DNA from: Flavobacteriaceae bacterium
Lineage (GTDB): Bacteria; Bacteroidota; Bacteroidia; Flavobacteriales; Weeksellaceae
DNA: 64,000 nt
Assembly (NCBI GenBank): GCA_030538275.1
Contig: JAUNUH010000008.1
Span: 98,679-162,678, forward strand
Reading direction: 5' to 3'
Under the pieces are notes generated by a model. It did not search any database. It was given only the letters and a program-made list of their open reading frames with translations, and had not been told where the DNA came from. The translations under genes and the position numbers were made by a program. Shown one piece after another: positions 51,939 to 63,900 of this stretch (within the stretch, counting starts at the first letter, position 1; each line of letters begins with the position of its first letter).

Positions 51939-54900
51939 CTTCCAGAGCATTATCCAGAAAAATTAGGATTGAAACCTATTAAAATGAATAGAAAAATTCA
52001 AAATCAAGAATGCTTCCAGAGCATTATCCAGAAAAATTAGGATTGAAACAAAAATAAAATTGATTTACAGAATAAAACGCATCAGGCTTCCAGAGCATTA
52101 TCCAGAAAAATTAGGATTGAAACAAAAATAAAATTGATTTACAGAATAAAACGCATCAGGCTTCCAGAGCATTATCCAGAAAAATTAGGATTGAAACTTC
52201 TGTGATTGGTTTGTGAAGGCAGTTAAAAGTTTCTTCCAGAGCATTATCCAGAAAAATTAGGATTGAAACCCTTATCTGATTTCAAGTAGAATGAAAAAAC
52301 AAAAACTTCCAGAGCATTATCCAGAAAAATTAGGATTGAAACTCATTTTCCCATTTTTTGAACCATTCAAATATAATATTCTTCCAGAGCATTATCCAGA
52401 AAAATTAGGATTGAAACTTGTATTCAATAAAACCTTCTGCATTGGGTGTGGAGCCTTCCAGAGCATTATCCAGAAAAATTAGGATTGAAACTTTATACGC
52501 GATTCTCAGGCGGCTCAGCCGGGTAAAACTTCCAGAGCATTATCCAGAAAAATTAGGATTGAAACATAAAGGTGTATTTATCCGGCTGTTCTTTGGCTTT
52601 CTCTTCCAGAGCATTATCCAGAAAAATTAGGATTGAAACATATTGCCGGCCCGTTACTTAGTCCGGATAAGATCACTTCCAGAGCATTATCCAGAAAAAT
52701 TAGGATTGAAACCCTTCTGGTGAAAGTCTTCCATTTCATTCAAACGGGCTTCCAGAGCATTATCCAGAAAAATTAGGATTGAAACTTGTGAAGCTGCATG
52801 CTGAGGCAAGGAAGATGTTCACTTCCAGAGCATTATCCAGAAAAATTAGGATTGAAACTTGGCTATTGTCCTCTTTGTTGAATATTAATATTATCTTCCA
52901 GAGCATTATCCAGAAAAATTAGGATTGAAACTCCGCAACGGTTTCTTGAAAAATTCAATAAAGTGGACTTCCAGAGCATTATCCAGAAAAATTAGGATTG
53001 AAACCCAATGGGCTTATGTGCAGTGCTGCTTATCATATTCTTCCAGAGCATTATCCAGAAAAATTAGGATTGAAACACGGCAAAAATATCCCTGGGATGA
53101 GCGAATGGAAAGGCTTCCAGAGCATTATCCAGAAAAATTAGGATTGAAACTTGTTCTTCTACTATTTGGCAGGTTTGGCCTACCCACTTCCAGAGCATTA
53201 TCCAGAAAAATTAGGATTGAAACATCTGATTAGGGATTATAATCAATGGCCTCAGGGCCCTTCCAGAGCATTATCCAGAAAAATTAGGATTGAAACGACT
53301 TAGATGGTTCCAAATTGCGGGAAAATTCAGGCTTCCAGAGCATTATCCAGAAAAATTAGGATTGAAACTCCTGCTATTCCAGCACTCAAGAACATCAGCC
53401 GAATCTTCCAGAGCATTATCCAGAAAAATTAGGATTGAAACGACGGGAATTAAGGGATTGCGGCGAAATACCAAGCCTTCTTCCAGAGCATTATCCAGAA
53501 AAATTAGGATTGAAACATAATTTCAAGAGGAGAATCCCCAACTGATTGTTTCCTTCCAGAGCATTATCCAGAAAAATTAGGATTGAAACTAGAGGTAAAT
53601 GAAACCATTCCATTCTCAGAGAACAGCCTTCCAGAGCATTATCCAGAAAAATTAGGATTGAAACCGGACAATGTTACTCCTGTCATGTCCGGTGGCCAAG
53701 GCTTCCAGAGCATTATCCAGAAAAATTAGGATTGAAACTGAAATTGGTAGTGATGGTCGGATAGCTTGTTCCTCTTCCAGAGCATTATCCAGAAAAATTA
53801 GGATTGAAACAGAATTTGGGTATTAGTGAAAGTGAGTTTGCTAATCTTCCAGAGCATTATCCAGAAAAATTAGGATTGAAACCAAAACTGAAACCGGTGT
53901 GTTTGAACATTTTGAGGGCTTCCAGAGCATTATCCAGAAAAATTAGGATTGAAACTCCAATACCGGATTATTACGAAGAAAAAATAAACCTCTTCCAGAG
54001 CATTATCCAGAAAAATTAGGATTGAAACGAAATATTATCAACGCCACGTGTACCCAAACGTCCTGCTTCCAGAGCATTATCCAGAAAAATTAGGATTGAA
54101 ACATCGTTAAATCATCTTCGGCGTTACCCAACATAATCTTCCAGAGCATTATCCAGAAAAATTAGGATTGAAACCCGCACCGGTGAACGAAGTCATTAAT
54201 TTGACAACCGACTTCCAGAGCATTATCCAGAAAAATTAGGATTGAAACTATTCTGCATCTCTACACCCAGTGCTGCGGCTTTTTCTTCCAGAGCATTATC
54301 CAGAAAAATTAGGATTGAAACTACAAACTTATAGCTGTATTTTACAGGCCAAAATGGGTCTTCCAGAGCATTATCCAGAAAAATTAGGATTGAAACAAGT
54401 ATCACGTGGAATCTCCGGCGAAATTCTGGGACTTCCAGAGCATTATCCAGAAAAATTAGGATTGAAACTTATATTTTCAATAGTAGAATGAGTATTCGGG
54501 AAAAACTTCCAGAGCATTATCCAGAAAAATTAGGATTGAAACTTATATTTTCAATAGTAGAATGAGTATTCGGGAAAAACTTCCAGAGCATTATCCAGAA
54601 AAATTAGGATTGAAACTGATTTAGAGAAAGAAACTCGTAAACTCACCGAAAGCTTCCAGAGCATTATCCAGAAAAATTAGGATTGAAACCAAGCCATCCA
54701 TTCCGGGCAGACAGTGTATTCTTCCTTCCAGAGCATTATCCAGAAAAATTAGGATTGAAACTCGCCATTAACGATAATGCTGAGTTTCATAATTTCATCT
54801 TCCAGAGCATTATCCAGAAAAATTAGGATTGAAACTCTGCCGCACGGGTGCACAAAATAGAAGAATCTATACTTCCAGAGCATTATCCAGAAAAATTAGG

Positions 54901-57900
54901 ATTGAAACGGGCATTTCAAATCCATTTTTTGTTCGTATCGTTGCTTCCAGAGCATTATCCAGAAAAATTAGGATTGAAACTTGAATTTCTTGGATATCTT
55001 ACGTCAAAAAGCCGCCTTCCAGAGCATTATCCAGAAAAATTAGGATTGAAACTCAATCCATTCAGAATCGAAATGACCTATTAAATGACTTCCAGAGCAT
55101 TATCCAGAAAAATTAGGATTGAAACTGAAAATGGATTGATTATGCTGGGAATGTTCAATCCACTTCCAGAGCATTATCCAGAAAAATTAGGATTGAAACA
55201 ACATAGAGGTATCAGGTAGTTCGAGCAATCTCGCTTCCAGAGCATTATCCAGAAAAATTAGGATTGAAACCAGGAAAAATAGTAACCAATGGCGTGGTGA
55301 GTGATGCTTCCAGAGCATTATCCAGAAAAATTAGGATTGAAACATCACATTACGCAGCGAATACAGCTCGAAAAACGCACTTCCAGAGCATTATCCAGAA
55401 AAATTAGGATTGAAACTACTGTGAATAGATCTGGAGAGCATAGGTTTGATTTCCTTCCAGAGCATTATCCAGAAAAATTAGGATTGAAACCACGTTCAAA
55501 AGTATTATTCATCTTATTTCATTCTTCTTCCAGAGCATTATCCAGAAAAATTAGGATTGAAACATTCACTGTTGGCGTTCAAAAATGCTATTACCAGTCA
55601 CTTCCAGAGCATTATCCAGAAAAATTAGGATTGAAACCTTTCATATGTAATACCAACATTTTCGTTTTTCAATTGCTTCCAGAGCATTATCCAGAAAAAT
55701 TAGGATTGAAACCGCTGGCGGCATTGGTAGGAGCCATGGGTGCCGTGCTTCCAGAGCATTATCCAGAAAAATTAGGATTGAAACTCACACGACCAAGAAG
55801 ATTGGGAAGAACCACGGCTCTTCCAGAGCATTATCCAGAAAAATTAGGATTGAAACTTGGTTGACCGAACTACGAAAAGCATTCCCGAATGCTTCCAGAG
55901 CATTATCCAGAAAAATTAGGATTGAAACCAGTTGATAAAGCAGCGTCATGAAGAGCCTTACTACTTCCAGAGCATTATCCAGAAAAATTAGGATTGAAAC
56001 TTGTAATTTTCTGCCGTTCGATTAGATTCTATCCCCTTCCAGAGCATTATCCAGAAAAATTAGGATTGAAACAATTAGAATATAGCATTATGACTGTGGA
56101 AGATATTATCTTCCAGAGCATTATCCAGAAAAATTAGGATTGAAACCCACGAAATAACATTTCATGCCCAAATTTCACAAATTGCTTCCAGAGCATTATC
56201 CAGAAAAATTAGGATTGAAACATTTTAAAACATTTTTTTTCCTCGTACAACTGATACCTTCCAGAGCATTATCCAGAAAAATTAGGATTGAAACTTTCGA
56301 TTTGCTTTCACCGAAATGAAACGCAATCCGCTTCCAGAGCATTATCCAGAAAAATTAGGATTGAAACACAATGAAAAATAAATTATCATTATCAAGTTTG
56401 GCGCTTCCAGAGCATTATCCAGAAAAATTAGGATTGAAACAAACAATTTTTCTGATTTTAAAAAGCTCTAAAAATGGCTTCCAGAGCATTATCCAGAAAA
56501 ATTAGGATTGAAACTGGTGCTGGCAGAACCAGTATCTTTTTTGCGGGACTTCTTCCAGAGCATTATCCAGAAAAATTAGGATTGAAACCTATCATGCACA
56601 AAGTCCTCACCTACATTAGAAGTCACTTCCAGAGCATTATCCAGAAAAATTAGGATTGAAACTAATAGTTATTAACAATGAAACAAACACGTTATGCAGA
56701 CTTCCAGAGCATTATCCAGAAAAATTAGGATTGAAACTCTTCACCTATGGGTAGCCATACTTTTTTGGCGGTCTTCCAGAGCATTATCCAGAAAAATTAG
56801 GATTGAAACCAAGCCATCCATTCCGGGCAGACAGTGTATTCTTCCTTCCAGAGCATTATCCATAAAAATTAGGATTGAAACGAAATATTATCAACGCCAC
56901 GTGTACCCAAACGTCCTCTTCCAGAGCATTATCCAGAAAAATTAGGATTGAAACTCCAATACCGGATTATTACGAAGAAAAAATAAACCTCTTCCAGAGC
57001 ATTATCCAGAAAAATTAGGATTGAAACCATCGTACATCGTGGACATGGATTGACGGGAATCTTCTTCCAGAGCATTATCCAGAAAAATTAGGATTGAAAC
57101 ATAAATTCTGTACAGGATTTTTGGCTGCCGACGTACAGAATCTTCCAGAGCATTATCCAGAAAAATTAGGATTGAAACAGTGCGGTTTCGTTTTCCTCGT
57201 ACAAGCGCATAGGATCTTCCAGAGCATTATCCAGAAAAATTAGGATTGAAACTGGCTATGAAGCTGGCCCAAACCACAGACGACCTTCCAGAGCATTATC
57301 CAGAAAAATTAGGATTGAAACTGAAAACCCAAAGGCAACAAAACAACATTTCCGTAATTGCTTCCAGAGCATTATCCAGAAAAATTAGGATTGAAACATT
57401 CTGTAATAAAATTCGCTACCTCTTTGGTTTTCTCTTCCAGAGCATTATCCAGAAAAATTAGGATTGAAACATGGTTTTGGTGCAAGTATAACTTGCGTAT
57501 ATATTCTTCCAGAGCATTATCCAGAAAAATTAGGATTGAAACTAATTCTGAATGGCTTTGTATCGTTCCAGGTCGTCTTCTTCCAGAGCATTATCCAGAA
57601 AAATTAGGATTGAAACCCATGGTTTCCCACGCATCACCCCAGCCCTCCACAGATGCTTCCAGAGCATTATCCAGAAAAATTAGGATTGAAACGTGCAATT
57701 GTCGAAAACGAATGCCGTGCCACCTTGAATCTTCCAGAGCATTATCCAGAAAAATTAGGATTGAAACGAAATATAAAAACCATTAACCCAACGCCTTTTA
57801 TTCCCCTTCCAGAGCATTATCCAGAAAAATTAGGATTGAAACACAACCTTTCACGAAAATTTTTCGCCTTCCCGTAATTCTTCCAGAGCATTATCCAGAA

Positions 57901-60900
57901 AAATTAGGATTGAAACACCAACCACTTGTATGCGGGTTCGGAAACGACCAAGCTTCCAGAGCATTATCCAGAAAAATTAGGATTGAAACGGGTTGTTTTT
58001 TATAATTAATAATAAGAAAAAATAAATCTTCCAGAGCATTATCCAGAAAAATTAGGATTGAAACCTATAAAAAACAAACCTAAACCACCAATTAAATACA
58101 CTTCCAGAGCATTATCCAGAAAAATTAGGATTGAAACGACAAAAAAATAAAAAAAATGAGCAAAAAAATAGCACTTCCAGAGCATTATCCAGAAAAATTA
58201 GGATTGAAACTCGTAGGTATCGGTATTATCGAAAATCAGAAAAAGCTTCCAGAGCATTATCCAGAAAAATTAGGATTGAAACTTGATTTCATGTTTTGCG
58301 TTAGGACAAAATAAATATGCTTCCAGAGCATTATCCAGAAAAATTAGGATTGAAACTCAGCAGTATTCAAGACAAAACGCAATACGTCATCCCTTCCAGA
58401 GCATTATCCAGAAAAATTAGGATTGAAACTCATTACCGCCATGCCGTCATTATTTCCTTTCAAGCCTCTTCCAGAGCATTATCCAGAAAAATTAGGATTG
58501 AAACTGGGGGATGGTGTTATGATTGGAAGGGATTGTAAAGCTTCCAGAGCATTATCCAGAAAAATTAGGATTGAAACATTCCGTAATAAAATTCGCTACC
58601 TCTTTGGTTTTCTTCTTCCAGAGCATTATCCAGAAAAATTAGGATTGAAACCGTAAATTAGCCCTATGAATCTCGATGAAGCACCCATCTTCCAGAGCAT
58701 TATCCAGAAAAATTAGGATTGAAACCTGCTGAAATTGACAAAGCCTATGTGGCCCTCGGCGATCTTCCAGAGCATTATCCAGAAAAATTAGGATTGAAAC
58801 TCCCAGATCGCTGCTGCATTATTGTTAACGGCATTGAACTTCCAGAGCATTATCCAGAAAAATTAGGATTGAAACGTGAAACCACCACCAAAATACCCAT
58901 TGCGCGGCGGCTTCCAGAGCATTATCCAGAAAAATTAGGATTGAAACTAAATAATCAAAGTTCTATTAGTTACATAAGACTGACTTCCAGAGCATTATCC
59001 AGAAAAATTAGGATTGAAACAAATATCTGGTTTGGGAAGATAGAATGATAGTATTTCTTCCAGAGCATTATCCAGAAAAATTAGGATTGAAACTTTCCCT
59101 TCGAATCATCTGCAATTCCCGTTTTAACTCCTCTTCCAGAGCATTATCCAGAAAAATTAGGATTGAAACGTACAATGGATGTGGTAGATATACGAGCGGT
59201 AACAAACTTCCAGAGCATTATCCAGAAAAATTAGGATTGAAACCCATGAAAAACAAACCTAAACCACCAATTAAATAAAACTTCCAGAGCATTATCCAGA
59301 AAAATTAGGATTGAAACTGCTGAGGGAAAATTGCAACTATACGCATACCAGCTTCCAGAGCATTATCCAGAAAAATTAGGATTGAAACTCATAGGTATCG
59401 GTATTATCGAAAATCAGAAAAAGACTTCCAGAGCATTATCCAGAAAAATTAGGATTGAAACTATTGTGATAAAATTCCAGATAGTATAGAAATGACTCTT
59501 CCAGAGCATTATCCAGAAAAATTAGGATTGAAACCGAAAGAGAAAACGGCATGATGCCGGTTGTCGTAATCCTTCCAGAGCATTATCCAGAAAAATTAGG
59601 ATTGAAACTTATGGCTACTACGATACCAGTTCAGGGGATTATCTTCCAGAGCATTATCCAGAAAAATTAGGATTGAAACTTATGGCTACTACGATACCAG
59701 TTCAGGGGATTATCTTCCAGAGCATTATCCAGAAAAATTAGGATTGAAACTAAAGATAAATTGCCAGATGCCATAAAGGAAGCAACCTTCCAGAGCATTA
59801 TCCAGAAAAATTAGGATTGAAACTTCTCCTGCGCGGGAGGTTTTATAAGCCCTGCCGTCTTCCAGAGCATTATCCAGAAAAATTAGGATTGAAACCTGCC
59901 GGTTCCAGCATCAATCCCATGTGTTCAATAATGCTTCCAGAGCATTATCCAGAAAAATTAGGATTGAAACTTGACGACATCGTAAACGCTGACGGGAGCA
60001 TCAAGACTTCCAGAGCATTATCCAGAAAAATTAGGATTGAAACTTTTTTCGGCTTTGGTAGATTTTTCAGAGCCTTTACCCCTTCCAGAGCATTATCCAG
60101 AAAAATTAGGATTGAAACAAAACTTGCCAATCCCCGAAAAAACACCTGAGGTTGCTTCCAGAGCATTATCCAGAAAAATTAGGATTGAAACATTTCAGCT
60201 TTTGTTTCCATATTTAAGTTTTGTTTTCTTCCAGAGCATTATCCAGAAAAATTAGGATTGAAACATCAAACAACGTTAATTGCTGACCAGGTAATTTTAC
60301 TTCCAGAGCATTATCCAGAAAAATTAGGATTGAAACTTTTCGTGAAATTCCCAATAATTTCCTTCTAATCCTCTTCCAGAGCATTATCCAGAAAAATTAG
60401 GATTGAAACTGCCCGCTTTTTCGCCCAGAATCTTAATCGAGTGACTTCCAGAGCATTATCCAGAAAAATTAGGATTGAAACTACAACCGTTCAAAAAATC
60501 TATAAAACTGTTCTCCCGCTTCCAGAGCATTATCCAGAAAAATTAGGATTGAAACATTGATGTTAAAATATCAAAATAAATTTGGTAATTGCTTCCAGAG
60601 CATTATCCAGAAAAATTAGGATTGAAACATGGGTACATTGATTGCCGCATTTCAACGCTCACAAAACTTCCAGAGCATTATCCAGAAAAATTAGGATTGA
60701 AACCTATTAAAATGAATAGAAAAATTCAAAATCAAGAATCTTCCAGAGCATTATCCAGAAAAATTAGGATTGAAACCACGATTCCATTGGGTTGCTACAT
60801 TTCTTAATTCCTCTTCCAGAGCATTATCCAGAAAAATTAGGATTGAAACCCTTGCCCGAATTTTGCTCCATAAAATCTTGACATTCTTCCAGAGCATTAT

Positions 60901-63900
60901 CCAGAAAAATTAGGATTGAAACCCAAAAAGCGATTGGCATCCCAGTGCCAATTGTGATTCTTCCAGAGCATTATCCAGAAAAATTAGGATTGAAACAACA
61001 AAAGTACAATATTTATGTGTTCGTTTTAAAGCTTCCAGAGCATTATCCAGAAAAATTAGGATTGAAACGAGGGCATGGTGGAATATCCAAAGCAGGCGCT
61101 GAAACTTCCAGAGCATTATCCAGAAAAATTAGGATTGAAACGGGGGACTGGTGAACGGGAAATTCACAAACTGCAAATCTTCCAGAGCATTATCCAGAAA
61201 AATTAGGATTGAAACTGCTTCGATTCAGGCGGCGTAATGGTATGCAGCTTGCTTCCAGAGCATTATCCAGAAAAATTAGGATTGAAACTCCCTTGATTCA
61301 AGTGCTGTGTACTGAAAACCAAAGGCTTCCAGAGCATTATCCAGAAAAATTAGGATTGAAACCCGGCTCGGGTTGTACAACTCCTGCAGATCGGGTAAGC
61401 TTCCAGAGCATTATCCAGAAAAATTAGGATTGAAACAATAAAATGAAAATCGACACACAAAACATTCTGGAACTTCCAGAGCATTATCCAGAAAAATTAG
61501 GATTGAAACGCGGCTGTAATAGCGGAATACGCAGTTAATTTTGAAAAACTTCCAGAGCATTATCCAGAAAAATTAGGATTGAAACGGTTTTTTGGTAAAT
61601 GCGGCTGGTTCTGCTTTGCTTCTTCCAGAGCATTATCCAGAAAAATTAGGATTGAAACTGACCGACTAAGGTAATAGAAATAACTCCCTGCTTGACTTCC
61701 AGAGCATTATCCAGAAAAATTAGGATTGAAACATGGTGAGCGCATTTTCATCATGCGCTCTGGACGCACTTCCAGAGCATTATCCAGAAAAATTAGGATT
61801 GAAACTGGACTTCAACAATGGATATAATGGATCCAACACGCTTCCAGAGCATTATCCAGAAAAATTAGGATTGAAACATTTCTTTTAAGTTAGTCAAATC
61901 AAAAATTGCAATTCTTCCAGAGCATTATCCAGAAAAATTAGGATTGAAACGTTTTTTTTACAACCCCTCTGCAAATTTCTTAAACTCTTCCAGAGCATTA
62001 TCCAGAAAAATTAGGATTGAAACTTTTGGGTACAGCACCCACCGGAATCCAGGTACCTCTTCCAGAGCATTATCCAGAAAAATTAGGATTGAAACTTGAT
62101 TTTCAATGAGTTAGAATGAAGATATAATGTCTTCCAGAGCATTATCCAGAAAAATTAGGATTGAAACCGCACCATTCTTCTGTGCCGTCTGCTAATTGGC
62201 AAACTTCCAGAGCATTATCCAGAAAAATTAGGATTGAAACATTTTCTATAATATTATATTGCGTATTTGCGTTTTTGGCTTCCAGAGCATTATCCAGAAA
62301 AATTAGGATTGAAACGATGAATTTGGATTCAAGCTAGAAACGCTCGAAAAAAGCTTCCAGAGCATTATCCAGAAAAATTAGGATTGAAACAGGATAGCAA
62401 AAAGAACAGGGATACATACTAAAAACTTCCAGAGCATTATCCAGAAAAATTAGGATTGAAACTTTACCAAATGAGATTTTTGCTCGGCTTTTTGGTCGCT
62501 TCCAGAGCATTATCCAGAAAAATTAGGATTGAAACATCGCATCGGGATAGGATATATTTTCTTTTTCCATGCTTCCAGAGCATTATCCAGAAAAATTAGG
62601 ATTGAAACGAAATGGCAAATTAACTTAACAATAAAAATTTAAACCTTCCAGAGCATTATCCAGAAAAATTAGGATTGAAACTAAATCGTTCTTCAAGCGA
62701 CATAATTTTTCTTTTTCTTCCAGAGCATTATCCAGAAAAATTAGGATTGAAACGCCCAGGGTCCTTCTATCTCCTCTACTTCCAGCGTGCTTCCAGAGCA
62801 TTATCCAGAAAAATTAGGATTGAAACGCGGGCGTGAATACTACACAGCTATCAGCACAGACGCTTCCAGAGCATTATCCAGAAAAATTAGGATTGAAACT
62901 CGAAATCAATCAAATGGAATTGAAAAGATTGGATTCTTCCAGAGCATTATCCAGAAAAATTAGGATTGAAACGGAAATACCGATATACTCGGCATGTCGG
63001 GTGATCAATCTTCCAGAGCATTATCCAGAAAAATTAGGATTGAAACTCAAAAAATTCGACGTGAGCAAGACGGTAAGATTTTCTTCCAGAGCATTATCCA
63101 GAAAAATTAGGATTGAAACTAATCCAAAAACCCGACTGGCTGCAGCAATATCCGGCTTCCAGAGCATTATCCAGAAAAATTAGGATTGAAACATAGTGCC
63201 AGCTGCGCCTGTTATGCCTACAAGAGCACTTCCAGAGCATTATCCAGAAAAATTAGGATTGAAACCAAAAATGAACAGGTGGAGAGGTTTCCACGTTGAG
63301 AATCTTCCAGAGCATTATCCAGAAAAATTAGGATTGAAACATTCGGCTATTTCGTCCTGCATCAAGTCCCGCAAAAAACTTCCAGAGCATTATCCAGAAA
63401 AATTAGGATTGAAACTTAGGAAAATCAGATGTCAAATACATCAGCGAAAACTTCCAGAGCATTATCCAGAAAAATTAGGATTGAAACATAATTTCAAGAG
63501 GAGAATCCCCTACTGATTGTTTCTTCCAGAGCATTATCCAGAAAAATTAGGATTGAAACATTCCTTTCTTTGCACTCTTGACAATGACCCTTTTCTTCCA
63601 GAGCATTATCCAGAAAAATTAGGATTGAAACACTACCGATTTGTAGGACAACTGTGGATAGACGACAAACTTCCAGAGCAATATCCAGAAAAATTAGGAT
63701 TGAAACCCGCACCGGTGGACGAAGTCATTAATTTGACAACCGACCTTCCAGAGCATTATCCAGAAAAATTAGGATTGAAACCAGATCTTGGCCTACGGTG
63801 ACTTGACGATGTGTTGTTCTTCCAGAGCATTATCCAGAAAAATTAGGATTGAAACGTCATCGTCACACTTCCGGCAGCTTCATAATATTTTCTTCCAGAG

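Noticed and set aside
51757..51966. A 69-codon ORF in the CRISPR leader
   Set aside because: It runs into the first repeat and ends there, resembles no known protein, and the region is expected to be the non-coding leader.
62754..62789. A spacer ending in CTTCCAGCG, resembling the start of the repeat, as a truncated repeat
   Set aside because: Only seven bases agree before it diverges, and the unit has a full repeat on both sides with normal spacer length.
52291..63801. Many short open frames across the array coding repeated LPEHYPEKLGLK or SRALSRKIRIET peptides
   Set aside because: The 37-bp repeat has no stop in these frames, so open frames arise by chance. They break at spacers, have no sensible start, and the opposite strand shows the same effect.
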